Origin: Gemmatimonadota bacterium
Lineage (GTDB): Bacteria > Gemmatimonadota > Gemmatimonadetes > Longimicrobiales > Gaopeijiaceae
Direction: 5' to 3'
Assembly: GCA_029262115.1 (NCBI GenBank)
Contig: JAJCZZ010000008.1
Location: forward strand, 52,247-116,246
Length of the DNA stretch: 64,000 nucleotides
The position numbers and the translations under genes were made by a program. The notes beneath the pieces are model-generated. The model had not been told where the DNA came from and searched no databases. It was given only the letters and a program-made list of their open reading frames with translations. Positions 17,157-26,023 of the stretch are shown here, in pieces. The first letter of the stretch is position 1. The number at the start of each line of letters is the position of its first letter.

Positions 17157-19519
17157 TGTCGGCCCTGAACCGGAAACTACTGCGGGAACTGTGGCAGCTT
17201 CGCGGGCAGATGGCTTCGATCGCCCTGGTCGTGGCCACGGGTGTGATGACACTCGTGACCATGAGGGGCGGGTACGAGACGCTGGTGGAGGCACAGGCCG
17301 CGTACTACCGGCTCGCCCGCTTCCCGGACCTCTGGGTGAGCCTGGAGCGGGCGCCGGAGGCCGTGAGGGCAAAGCTCGAGACGATCCCGGATGTGGCTCG
17401 GGTCGAAACGCGGATCTCGCTGGCGGCTCGACTGGACCTCCCTGAAATGGAGGCGCCGGGCCTGGCGCTGATCGTCTCGCTTCCCGAGCGCGGGCGGCCG
17501 GGTCTCAGCGATATCGTCCTACGGAGCGGGCGCTTGCCTGCTCCCGGGGCCCGTGACGAAGTGGTCGTCAGCGAGAACTTCGCGACGGCGCGCGGCCTTG
17601 TCCCGGGAGACTCCGTGCGCGCGATCGTCAACGGTCGGGCGTGGCGCCTGCACGTGGCAGGCACCGCGATTTCACCAGAGCATACGTACGCCGTTCCACC
17701 GGGCGCGCTATTCCCGGAAGACGACCGCTATGGGATCTTCTGGATGCGACAGGATGCCGTCGGGCCGGCATACGACATGGATGGAGCCTTCAACGAAGCG
17801 CTTTTGAAGCTGGCGCCCGAGGCCGACACGGCCGCGGTGATGGCGGAGGTCGACCGCCTGCTGGAGCCGTACGGAGGCCGGGGAGCGTATCCGCGCTCTG
17901 ATCAGTTCTCGCATCAAACCATCCAGGGCGAGCTCGATCAGAACCGCGTCATGGGTACCGCGATTCCCGTGGTCTTCGTCGGGGTCGCGGCCTTTCTGCT
18001 CAATCTGGTTCTGGGACGGCTGGTTGCCACGCAACGTACCGAGGTGGGGGTGCTCAAGGCGTTCGGGTACACCGATCGCGAGGTCGGCCGGCACTATCTC
18101 CGCTTCGCCATGGTGGCCGTTGCCGTTGGCACTCTCGCTGGCGCCGTTCTGGGCGCCCGGCTCGGTCGAGCGTATGTCGACCTGTACGGGGAGTACTTCC
18201 ACTTTCCAGACCTCCGATATGCATTGAGCCCGGCGCTCCTCTTGATCGCCTCATCTGTGAGTGCGATCGCGGCCGCGGCGGGGGCGCTCACTGCCGTCCG
18301 TCAGGCATCGAGGCTCCCCCCGGCCGAGGCCATGCGACCGGAACGACCGGCTCGTTTCGAGGCGGGGATCCTCGAACGTAGGGGTGTGGGTCGCTCTCTG
18401 CCTCCGGCCGGCCGGATGATCCTGCGAAACATCGAACGGCGCCCGTTTCGAGCCCTCATTTCGTCGATCGGGGTCGCCTTCTCAGTAGCCATCCTCGTGA
18501 TCGGCATGTTCATGTTCGATGGCGTCGGGTTCATGATGAACCTGCAGTTCGAGGTGATCCAACGGGAGGATCTGGCCCTGACGTTTCAGGAGCCGGTGCG
18601 CGCGTCGGTCTCTCACCAACTCGAACGACTCGATGGTGTGACTCGGGTCGAGCTCTTCCGGACGGCGCCGGCCCGACTGCGCGCCGGCCACCGAGAGCGA
18701 GAGGTCGGGCTGCAAGGTGTGCCCGCCGACGCCCGACTACGGCGCGTCATCGCTTCGTCGGGTGCCGTCCACCCGGTGCCTGCTCAGGGAGTGGTACTCA
18801 GCGAACGGTTGGCGAATAAACTCCGTGTTCGACCGGGCGATGAACTCGAGGTCGAAGTCCTGGACGGCCGTCGGTCCAGTGGCTCCCTCCGGGTGGCGGG
18901 GGTCGTGGATGACTTTCTCGGGCTCTCGGCCACGATGAGTCTGGACGCCCTACACGACTTGGCGGGCGGTGCCCCCGTGGTCTCCGGTGCTTGGCTGTCC
19001 GTGCGAGAGGATCGCCGTGCTGACCTCTACAGGAGTGTGAAGTCGATGCCGGCGGTTGCGGGAGTCGCGTCTCCGGCGCGGATGCTGGAGTCCTTCCGTA
19101 CGCAGATGGCTGAGAGCCTCTTCGTGGGTGTGGGCTTCCTCCTCGGCTTCGCGAGCATCATCTCCGTGGCCGTCCTCTACAACGGCGCCCGGATCGCCCT
19201 GTCCGAACGTAGCCGCGAACTGGCCAGTTTGCGGGTCATGGGCTTCCGCAGAGGTGAAGTGGCGACGCTCCTGCTCGGCGAGCAAGCACTGGTCACGCTT
19301 TTGGCCATCCCGTGCGGTTGGGTTCTCGGCTACCTGATGTCGTTCGCTGTCGTCACGTCACTGCAGACCGACGCCTACCGTATCCCGCTCGTCGTGAGCG
19401 TTCGGACGTACGCGTTGGCCGCGGTCATCACCCTCGTCGCCGCCGCAGCGAGCGGTTGGATCGTCCGACGAAGAGTCGATCAACTGGACCTCATTGCGGT
19501 CCTCAAGACACGAGAGTAG
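17156..19519 (+). CDS. ABC transporter permease (FtsX/DevC-like, duplicated)
   Basis: A 787-residue permease with an N-terminal transmembrane helix (SIALVVATGVMTLVTMRGGY), a periplasmic domain, an FtsX three-helix unit around residues 265-390, a second helix and periplasmic domain (starting IGVAFSVAILVIGMFMF), and a final FtsX unit around 650-785. This double-FtsX layout is typical of macrolide/lipoprotein-type exporters. Start ATG at 17156 overlaps the ATPase stop as TGATG; GTG at 17153 is also possible, with AGAGG at 17141-17145. Confidence 0.92.
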   Translation: MSALNRKLLRELWQLRGQMASIALVVATGVMTLVTMRGGYETLVEAQAAYYRLARFPDLWVSLERAPEAVRAKLETIPDVARVETRISLAARLDLPEMEAPGLALIVSLPERGRPGLSDIVLRSGRLPAPGARDEVVVSENFATARGLVPGDSVRAIVNGRAWRLHVAGTAISPEHTYAVPPGALFPEDDRYGIFWMRQDAVGPAYDMDGAFNEALLKLAPEADTAAVMAEVDRLLEPYGGRGAYPRSDQFSHQTIQGELDQNRVMGTAIPVVFVGVAAFLLNLVLGRLVATQRTEVGVLKAFGYTDREVGRHYLRFAMVAVAVGTLAGAVLGARLGRAYVDLYGEYFHFPDLRYALSPALLLIASSVSAIAAAAGALTAVRQASRLPPAEAMRPERPARFEAGILERRGVGRSLPPAGRMILRNIERRPFRALISSIGVAFSVAILVIGMFMFDGVGFMMNLQFEVIQREDLALTFQEPVRASVSHQLERLDGVTRVELFRTAPARLRAGHREREVGLQGVPADARLRRVIASSGAVHPVPAQGVVLSERLANKLRVRPGDELEVEVLDGRRSSGSLRVAGVVDDFLGLSATMSLDALHDLAGGAPVVSGAWLSVREDRRADLYRSVKSMPAVAGVASPARMLESFRTQMAESLFVGVGFLLGFASIISVAVLYNGARIALSERSRELASLRVMGFRRGEVATLLLGEQALVTLLAIPCGWVLGYLMSFAVVTSLQTDAYRIPLVVSVRTYALAAVITLVAAAASGWIVRRRVDQLDLIAVLKTRE

Positions 19520-19523
19520 GGCC

Positions 19524-20708
19524 ATGCTGAAGAACCGCCGGATAGGGTGGCTGATCGGTGCCGTAGTTGGGTTGTTGATCGTGGTCGGCTTGCTGACACG
19601 CGGCGGAGGTGGCGTGCCGGTGCGGGTCGCTCAGGTGGTCCGGGATACGCTGTCCGTGACCGTGTCCGAAGAGGGTCGGACCCGGTCTCGCGAGCGCTTC
19701 GTGGTCGGGGCGCCGATCTCGGGTCGGCTCTCGCGCACCGCGATTGAAGAGGGAGATGCCGTGTCGACGGGCCAGATCCTGACGACGTTGGCGCCCGCAC
19801 CTCAGGACCTCAGAGATCAGACCGTAGCCCAAGCGGCTGTTGAGGCCGCGGAAGCCCGCGTACCGCAGGCGCATGCCGCGGTCGAGGAAGCCGAGACCGC
19901 GTATGCTCAGGCCCGCCGCGAGGTCGACCGTCGGCTCCCTTTGCTGGAACAGGGTGCGCTCAGCAGGGAGACGGTCGAGCGCTTCGAGCAGGCCGCCGAA
20001 GCGGCCGCAGCCCGGGTTCAGACTGCGCGATCTGCCGGTAGCGCCGCCGAGGCGGACGTCCGCGCGGCTCGCGCCAGGATGCTTGGAGCGAGTGCCACGG
20101 GACGGGTTGGGGCTGCTGTCGACGTACGTGCCCCCGCCGATGGCATCGTCCTGAGGGTGATCGAAGAGAGCGAGCGCGTGGTCCCGGCGGGCGCTCCCCT
20201 GTTCGAGATCGCGGCGCCCGGGGGTCTCGAAATCGTGGTGGACCTGCTGACGGAGGATGCCGTCCGTGTGGAAGCAGGCTCTCCGATGGTGGTGACGGGG
20301 TGGGGCGGCGATCACGTTCTGAGGGGAGCCGTCCGGCACGTCGAACCGGCCGCCTTCACGAAGGTCTCGGCGCTTGGCGTCGAAGAGCAGCGCGTGAATG
20401 TCATCGGCAATCTCGCGGAGCCTGCGCGCTCCCTCGGCGAAGGTTACCGCGTCGAAGCCACGATCGTGACCTGGAGAGGGCAGGACGTCCTGGTGGCTCC
20501 GGCGGGCGCGCTGTTCCGGCGCGGTGGTGCCTGGCAAACGTTCGTCGTCGAGGACGGACGGGCCCGTCTGCGCCGGGTCGAAATGGGCCACCGCGGCCTG
20601 GAGCGCATTGAGGTCGTTTCCGGCCTCGACGAGGGCGACCAGTTGGTGCTCTTCCCGTCGGAACTGGTGGAGGACGGGGTCCGGGTGGAGGTCACCCCGG
20701 CACCGTAA
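19524..20708 (+). CDS. HlyD/MFP-family periplasmic adaptor
   Basis: A 394-residue membrane-fusion protein. One transmembrane helix (about residues 8-24) is followed by a split biotinyl-lipoyl domain (VGAPISGRLSR and VDVRAPADGIVLRV), a coiled-coil hairpin between about 90 and 190 rich in Ala/Glu/Arg, a beta-barrel and a membrane-proximal domain. It links the permease to an outer-membrane channel, which is not encoded here. Start ATG at 19524 is four bases after the permease stop with TAGGG upstream. Its 3' end overlaps the convergent LysR gene by 17 bases. Confidence 0.92.
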   Translation: MLKNRRIGWLIGAVVGLLIVVGLLTRGGGGVPVRVAQVVRDTLSVTVSEEGRTRSRERFVVGAPISGRLSRTAIEEGDAVSTGQILTTLAPAPQDLRDQTVAQAAVEAAEARVPQAHAAVEEAETAYAQARREVDRRLPLLEQGALSRETVERFEQAAEAAAARVQTARSAGSAAEADVRAARARMLGASATGRVGAAVDVRAPADGIVLRVIEESERVVPAGAPLFEIAAPGGLEIVVDLLTEDAVRVEAGSPMVVTGWGGDHVLRGAVRHVEPAAFTKVSALGVEEQRVNVIGNLAEPARSLGEGYRVEATIVTWRGQDVLVAPAGALFRRGGAWQTFVVEDGRARLRRVEMGHRGLERIEVVSGLDEGDQLVLFPSELVEDGVRVEVTPAP

Positions 20709-21603
20709 TCCCCAGTTCGGCCCGGGCCGCTTCTCGTATCGCGACAACAGCGGGATGCCGGATCCTCCGCTCCGCGGTGATCGCGAAAAACCGCTCCGAC
20801 ACCCCCTCCGCACGCCCCACGACCTCGACCGCGTACCGGAGGCGCAGGTCGTCCGAGATGATCGCGGGTGCCGCGAACATCCCCGCGCCCGCTTCGGCGA
20901 ACGCGTTGATCAGGTCGCTGGCTTCGATCTCGGCGGTCACGCGCGGGCGGACGCCCTCAACGGCGAACCACTCTTCCAGGGACCGGCGCAGCACATACCC
21001 CTCGACCGGCAGGAACATCGGTTGTCCGGTGAGCGACCGTGGAAAGCCCGGTCGCAGGCGGTGGGCAAGGAGCGGTGGCGCCAGGATGTCGATCGGGCTC
21101 GAGCCGAGCGGGTGGTTGTAGGCTCGAACGTTGACGTCCGCGGGGATCGGCATGTCCGCCAACACCACGTCCAGGTCATGTGTAGCCAGATCGGCAAGGA
21201 GCCGTTCCGTCGTGTTCTGACGAATCACGAGTCGGACCGGATCGTCCGTAGCCATCGCAGACTCGAGGAAGTGGAAGACCACCATGTTGGGAATGTTCGC
21301 GGCGACCCCGATCACCAGGCGGGTCGGACGAACGTCCACGCCGCTGGTCACCGTGTCCATCAGTTCCTGACCGAGACGGAAGATGTCACGAGCGTACTCG
21401 AGGACGACACGGCCCTCGGGGGTCAGTTCCATGCCGCGGCCAGATCGATCGAAGAGCAGGTGACCGAGACTGTCCTCGAGCTTCCGTATCTGGGTACTCA
21501 CCGCAGGCTGGCTCACGTGGAGGAACTCAGCGGCCGCGGTGACGCTGCCGTGGGTCGACACCGCGTGGAAGTAGCGCAAGTGCTTGAAGTTGAGCTGGGA
21601 CAC
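20692..21603 (-). CDS. LysR-family regulator, NhaR-like
   Basis: A 303-residue LysR regulator. The N-terminal winged helix (NFKHLRYFHAVSTHGSVTAAA, then VSQPAVSTQIRKLE and LFDRSGRGMELTPEG) is close in style to NhaR, the sodium/proton antiporter activator; the effector domain continues with VIGVAANIPNMVV and LDVVLADMPIP, also NhaR-like. The start codon is GTG at 21603 with no obvious ribosome-binding site. It is divergent from a stress protein plus transporter pair, the obvious regulatory target, and converges on the adaptor gene with a 17-base overlap. Confidence 0.88.
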   Translation of the reverse strand: MSQLNFKHLRYFHAVSTHGSVTAAAEFLHVSQPAVSTQIRKLEDSLGHLLFDRSGRGMELTPEGRVVLEYARDIFRLGQELMDTVTSGVDVRPTRLVIGVAANIPNMVVFHFLESAMATDDPVRLVIRQNTTERLLADLATHDLDVVLADMPIPADVNVRAYNHPLGSSPIDILAPPLLAHRLRPGFPRSLTGQPMFLPVEGYVLRRSLEEWFAVEGVRPRVTAEIEASDLINAFAEAGAGMFAAPAIISDDLRLRYAVEVVGRAEGVSERFFAITAERRIRHPAVVAIREAARAELGITVPG

Positions 21604-21607
21604 CGGT

Positions 21608-21660
21608 CGATGTTGTTAGAATAAAATTATAGATATGTGTGTAAATATATATTGGAGCTA
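21608..21660. promoter_or_regulatory. AT-rich divergent promoter region
   Basis: A strikingly AT-rich interval between the NhaR-like gene and the Usp gene. On the minus strand a TATAAT (21631-21626) lies about 23 bases before the GTG, giving a very short leader for the regulator. On the plus strand TATAGAT and TAAATATATATT offer -10-like sequences. It probably holds both promoters and the LysR site. Confidence 0.5.
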
Positions 21661-21726
21661 TGACGACACCAGGGCGATATTCGTATGGATCGAGAGAGTG
21701 AGTCCGTAGCTCTTCGGGAGGACCGC

Positions 21727-22281
21727 ATGGGTACGCTATTGAAGGAGTGGGGCGCCCCGGACCGCCGTGCTGGCTTGCACGGCGGCGCGGGCCCCTCCGT
21801 GGATGAGGCCGTCGTCTTGGCTGCCGTTGACGTATCCGACAGCGCCGACATGTCCCTTGCGAGGAGGATTGTCGAGACAGCGCGCGCGGTGAGCCTGAAC
21901 AAGTTGCATGTGGTCAACGTGTGCCACGTCGTGGGCGAATCGGTCCTGGCGTGTGGAACGCGAGGGATCGGTCGCGAACGCCTCAAGCAGCTACGGCGGA
22001 GATGGGCCCGTGCGAGGCTGGAGCGCCTCGAATGTCTGGTCCGCCCGGGCGAGGCGGATCTACACGTGGTCCATGGAAGGCCTGGACGGAGCGTCCGCAG
22101 GCTGGCGCGGAAGCTGCGCGCCTCCGTTGTGGTGATGGGGCAGCCGGAGAGTTCGTCACTCATGGGGAGTTTCCGAGGACGCGCCCGGGAGGCGCTCAGC
22201 GGTGGTCCCTATTCCGTTCTGCTGGTGCCTCGCGACGTCTCGATCATGCACGAGGATGGCGACACGGGGCTGCGCGTTTGA
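21727..22281 (+). CDS. Universal stress protein (UspA)-like
   Basis: A 184-residue single Usp domain: an opening strand VVLAAVDVSDSADMSLARRI, a LHVVNVCHVV strand, VVHGRPGRSVRRLARKLRAS, and the nucleotide-loop-like tail VVMGQPESSSLMGSFRGRAREAL...YSVLLVP, a modified G-x2-G-x9-G-S/T motif. Usp proteins bind ATP or AMP and often regulate transporters. ATG at 21727 is preferred because GGGAGG stands at 21716-21721; the upstream ATG at 21685 has no such site. Its stop overlaps the TTG start of the transporter, so the two are translationally coupled. Confidence 0.82.
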   Translation: MGTLLKEWGAPDRRAGLHGGAGPSVDEAVVLAAVDVSDSADMSLARRIVETARAVSLNKLHVVNVCHVVGESVLACGTRGIGRERLKQLRRRWARARLERLECLVRPGEADLHVVHGRPGRSVRRLARKLRASVVVMGQPESSSLMGSFRGRAREALSGGPYSVLLVPRDVSIMHEDGDTGLRV

Positions 22282-24377
22282 GCGGTACCACGGGTGGCCA
22301 GAAGCTCCGCAAGGAGTTGGGGCTCTACGACGTCTACGCCATCAGCACGGGGGCGATGTTCAGTTCGGGCTTTTTTCTTCTCCCCGGTCTGGCGGCGGCT
22401 CAGACGGGTCCGTCCGTGGCCCTGGCGTATCTGGTGGCGGCGCTGTTCATCCTCCCTGCCATGTTCGCGGTTGCCGAGCTTTCGACCGCGATGCCCCGAG
22501 CCGGCGGTGCGTATTACTTCCTGGACCGCAGTATGGGCCCCTTGGTCGGAACGGTCGGAGGTCTGGGGACCTGGATCGCGCTCGTGCTCAAGAGCGCGTT
22601 TGCCCTCGTGGGGATGGGCGCTTATGTCGCCATCTACGTGGACGTGCCGATTGGGCCGGTGGCGGTCGGCCTGACGATCCTGTTCGCCGTCATCAACGTG
22701 GTCGGCGCGAAGGAAACGAGTGGTCTTCAGCGGGTCCTGGTGACGGCTCTCGTCGTCATCATGGCGTTCTTTATCGTGCAGGGGGTGGCGGAGGTGGTGT
22801 CGGCCGGGCCCACCGCGGTGGTGGACGATCGCTTCACGCCCTTTTTCGCCTTCGGTCTGTCGGGCTTTTTGTCCACTGTGGGGCTGGTGTTCGTTTCGTA
22901 CGCGGGTCTCACCAAGGTCGCGTCGGTCTCGGAGGAGGTGCGCAACCCGGACCGGAACATCCCCTTGGGCATGATGCTGTCGCTCCTGACGGCCTCCTTC
23001 GTCTACGCAGTGGGCGTCTTCATCATGGTCGCGGTCCTGCCCGCGGATGAATTGCGGGCCGATTTGACCCCGGTGGCTTCCGCCGCCGCGGCGTTCTTTG
23101 ACTGGCTTCCCGGAGGCAGTGGTGTTGCCCTGATGGTCGTTGCGGCAATCGCGGCATTCGCGTCGACCGGAAACGCCGGGATCCTGTCCGCGTCACGCTA
23201 CCCGATGGCCATGGCGCGCGACCGACTGGTCCCGTCCCGATTCGCTCAGTTGGGTCGCTTCCACACGCCGACGGCGGCGATCGCGGTCACTGCCGTCGCG
23301 ATGGTGGGTGCGATTCTGCTTCTGGATATCGCGGCCATCGCGAAGCTCGCGTCCGCGTTCCAACTCCTGCTCTTCTCACTCCTGTGTCTCGCCGTCCTGA
23401 TCATGCGCGAGAGCAAGATTGCGGGATACGACCCGGGCTTTCGGTCGCCCCTCTATCCCTGGCTTCAGATCGTTGGGGTCCTTGCACCCGTGTGGCTCAT
23501 CGCGGAGATGGGCCAGATGGCCATTCTGTTCACCCTCGCGCTGGTTGCGGCGACCGTGGTGTGGTACTTCAGGTATGCGAAGCCTCGTGTGGAACGTAGC
23601 GGCGCCATCTTCCACACCTTCGCCCGCTTCGGAGAGCGGCAGTACGGGGGCCTGGACCTCGAGCTTCGAGGCATTGTGAAGGAGAAGGGCCTGCGGGAGG
23701 AGGATCCGTTCGACGAGGTGGTGGCACGGGCTGTCGTGCTCGACCTGAACGGGCCGATCGGCTTCTCGAGGCTCACCTCCCGGGCGTCGCGAGCCTTGGC
23801 CGAGGCGGCTGGACTGGACGGAGAGGTCGTGGAGGCGGGTTTCCGCGAAGAGATCGAGGCCGGCTTTGTACCGGTGGCCAACGGAGCGGCGCTACCCCAT
23901 TTGAGGGTCATCGGGCTCGCCAGGCCCATGATGCTGCTCGTCCGCTGCCGGCACGCCCTGAAGCTACAGGCGTCCGGATCGGGGCCAGAACAACCGGTGC
24001 ACGCCGTCCTGTTCCTTCTCAGCCCCCAGGAAGAGCCGGGTCAGCATCTGAGACTCCTCGGCCATCTAGCGACCCATGTCGATGACCCGGCCTTCCTGGA
24101 TGATTGGCTATCCGCCGAGGGCGAGGACGCCCTGCGAGCGACTCTTCTTCGTGAGGAGCGCTCGCTCACACTCGGTATCGGCACGCATCCCTCGACGGAA
24201 GGATGGGCCGGACGGGCGCTCCATACCATCGCGCTCCCCGACGACGCGCTGATTGCGCTGGTGCGTAGGGGGGGACGGGGAATCGTGCCGAATGGAGGCA
24301 CTGTGCTCCAGCACGGTGACCACCTGACCGTGATCGGAACACCCCAGGCGATTCTCACACTGGCGTCGCGAGGATAG
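22278..24377 (+). CDS. APC-family transporter fused to PTS EIIA-like and RCK_C domains
   Basis: A 699-residue three-part protein. Residues about 15-430 are an amino-acid/polyamine (APC) permease with twelve predicted helices, including an ISTGAMFSSGFFLLPG opening helix, an ELSTAMPRAGGAYYF loop and EVRNPDRNIPLGM. Residues about 474-620 resemble a nitrogen/fructose-type PTS EIIA domain with candidate phospho-His541 in GAALPHLRV. Residues about 630-698 resemble a RCK_C (TrkA-C) ligand-binding domain (LPDDALIALVRRGGRGIVPNG). So transport may be gated by phosphorylation and a small ligand. Start TTG at 22278 overlaps the Usp stop as TTGA; no nearer ATG or GTG precedes the first helix. Confidence 0.87.
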   Translation: MSGTTGGQKLRKELGLYDVYAISTGAMFSSGFFLLPGLAAAQTGPSVALAYLVAALFILPAMFAVAELSTAMPRAGGAYYFLDRSMGPLVGTVGGLGTWIALVLKSAFALVGMGAYVAIYVDVPIGPVAVGLTILFAVINVVGAKETSGLQRVLVTALVVIMAFFIVQGVAEVVSAGPTAVVDDRFTPFFAFGLSGFLSTVGLVFVSYAGLTKVASVSEEVRNPDRNIPLGMMLSLLTASFVYAVGVFIMVAVLPADELRADLTPVASAAAAFFDWLPGGSGVALMVVAAIAAFASTGNAGILSASRYPMAMARDRLVPSRFAQLGRFHTPTAAIAVTAVAMVGAILLLDIAAIAKLASAFQLLLFSLLCLAVLIMRESKIAGYDPGFRSPLYPWLQIVGVLAPVWLIAEMGQMAILFTLALVAATVVWYFRYAKPRVERSGAIFHTFARFGERQYGGLDLELRGIVKEKGLREEDPFDEVVARAVVLDLNGPIGFSRLTSRASRALAEAAGLDGEVVEAGFREEIEAGFVPVANGAALPHLRVIGLARPMMLLVRCRHALKLQASGSGPEQPVHAVLFLLSPQEEPGQHLRLLGHLATHVDDPAFLDDWLSAEGEDALRATLLREERSLTLGIGTHPSTEGWAGRALHTIALPDDALIALVRRGGRGIVPNGGTVLQHGDHLTVIGTPQAILTLASRG

Positions 24378-24393
24378 CCGTGCGGGTCCTGCG

Positions 24394-24418
24394 TGGGGCC
24401 AGTGTTGCATGGGCCCCA
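24394..24418. terminator. Bidirectional stem-loop between convergent genes
   Basis: TGGGGCC (24394-24400) pairs with GGCCCCA (24412-24418) around an 11-base loop, placed between the transporter stop and the convergent ATPase stop. There is no T-tract. Confidence 0.5.
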
Positions 24419-24445
24419 GTGTCTGGCTGTCGGAGGCGAGGGCCG

Positions 24446-25870
24446 CTACACCCGACTCAACAGAAACGCTACCAATCCCGCCGGAAGCGCCCACCCGCCA
24501 GTGTGACGTTTGAGGCCCGACCGGGTCGCCACGACACCCACCGACCGGCCCGACGCGGCGATCGTCTGAAAGGCTCGTCCCCACGCCCGATCGACGAATT
24601 TCGACTCCACACAGGTCTCGGCGAACGCGCCCGAGACGAAGTCGATTTCCGCCCCGGTGGTCGATCGATAGTAAAGCAGGCGGTCATGCCGTATCGCCGC
24701 TCCCGGCGCTTCGTCCTCCAGAGCGCGCAGGAGGGCGAGCCCGACCTGTTGCTCCGAGAGCACGGTCGGATCCGGCGGCGTCCCGGCCCCGAGTTCCGAC
24801 GCCAGCCGTGTCAGCAGCGGATCCGTAAAATACCACTTCGACTGCGATCGGGCCTTAGGCGCGAGTCCCTCCTCACGGTTCACGGGGAAGGCGATGAACG
24901 TGCGGCGAAGGGCGTCCAGTCGGCTATTGGTCGTGCTGTCGTGAAGGCCGGCCTTGCCCGCGACGGCGTGGACGGACAGCAGCGATCCAAGAGAGGACGT
25001 CAGTGAGCGGAGGATGGATTCCGTCTGGGTGTGGGTGAGTCCCGAGCCTCCGAAAGCGTCGCCATGAACGACATCCCATAGTGCGTCCATGAGGACGGTC
25101 TTCAGGGCGGGTGCCGCAGGATCTTTCAGTTGGGCCGCGACCGCCTGCGGATATCCGCCGACGCGGAGGTACAGGTCCCACGCGTCGACCATTTTCGGCA
25201 GCCACGGCCTGTATTGGGAGGCCATGTCCTGAAGGGCGTCTGGGTGTCCCAACTGGGCAACGTCGAGACCGGGTGGATCGGGCAGCTTCGTCCCGAGCGC
25301 CCGGGCAACGTCGACGAAGTCCATCTGGAACAGCGTGCGATCGCTTCGTTCGGCGTTCCGTCGACCTGCCAACAGCTTCTGTGCATCGTCGAAGGAGGCG
25401 GAGGATGAGCCGGTCAGGACCACCGTATCGACGGAAAACGATGGGTGGCTGTCTCTCAGCCGCTTGATCTGTTCCGGCCATGGGCCGACCACCCCGGTGA
25501 CTTCGTCGAGGACCCACAGTCGCTCACCGGGACCACCCGAGAGCCAGTAATCCGCCCCCCTGCGTACGATGTCGGCGAGGTCCTGAGCGCTCCGCCCCTC
25601 CACCGAGACGTGAAGAATCGTTCGTGGCGGGGCTCCACCTCGGAGCTGATCCGAAATCAACTGCTTCAGCGCGGTCGATTTCCCGACACGGCGTGGCCCG
25701 CGGAGGATGTACAACCCACCTACCGTGTGGCCGGCGAGCGGGCGCGGAGCGTACGACAGGGGAGACTCGCGCATCGCACGCATCTGAACGTCTGCCGCGT
25801 CCCAATCGTGCGGATCCGACCACCACGGATTGGTGGCAATCAGCTCATCGTCGATTTCGGCTGGACGCAT
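24446..25870 (-). CDS. AAA+ ATPase with DUF4143-type C terminus
   Basis: A 474-residue protein. The N-terminal part holds a P-loop ATPase (GGLYILRGPRRVGKSTALKQL as Walker A; RLWVLDEVTGVVG as Walker B; VVLTGSSSASF as sensor 1). The C-terminal part has the DUF4143/PD-(D/E)xK-like end with YYRSTTGAEIDFVSGAF and CVESKFVDRA, which has the D...E-x-K layout of a nuclease-like core. These orphan ATPases are common in bacteria and archaea with no settled function. I prefer ATG at 25870; the ORF stays open upstream through a very AT-rich region that looks like a promoter. Confidence 0.85.
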   Translation of the reverse strand: MRPAEIDDELIATNPWWSDPHDWDAADVQMRAMRESPLSYAPRPLAGHTVGGLYILRGPRRVGKSTALKQLISDQLRGGAPPRTILHVSVEGRSAQDLADIVRRGADYWLSGGPGERLWVLDEVTGVVGPWPEQIKRLRDSHPSFSVDTVVLTGSSSASFDDAQKLLAGRRNAERSDRTLFQMDFVDVARALGTKLPDPPGLDVAQLGHPDALQDMASQYRPWLPKMVDAWDLYLRVGGYPQAVAAQLKDPAAPALKTVLMDALWDVVHGDAFGGSGLTHTQTESILRSLTSSLGSLLSVHAVAGKAGLHDSTTNSRLDALRRTFIAFPVNREEGLAPKARSQSKWYFTDPLLTRLASELGAGTPPDPTVLSEQQVGLALLRALEDEAPGAAIRHDRLLYYRSTTGAEIDFVSGAFAETCVESKFVDRAWGRAFQTIAASGRSVGVVATRSGLKRHTGGWALPAGLVAFLLSRV

Positions 25871-25884
25871 CGGACCGTCCGATG

Positions 25885-25945
25885 TAATGATATTTAGTAT
25901 GGTTATTTTACTTGTAATCCTAATATAACTATACTTATCTTTCAT
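25885..25945 (-). promoter_or_regulatory. AT-rich promoter region of the AAA+ ATPase
   Basis: About 60 bases of strongly AT-rich DNA, with TAATATCA and TATAGTTATATT-like stretches on the minus strand, just upstream of the preferred start. It contrasts sharply with the GC-rich coding sequence around it. Confidence 0.45.
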
Positions 25946-26023
25946 TCCAGCGGTGTACTTCGCTCTCGCCACTCAGCCCGGCGGCGTGGGCGGGAAGCGC
26001 GTGGACGAACGCGGCCGGTGGCC

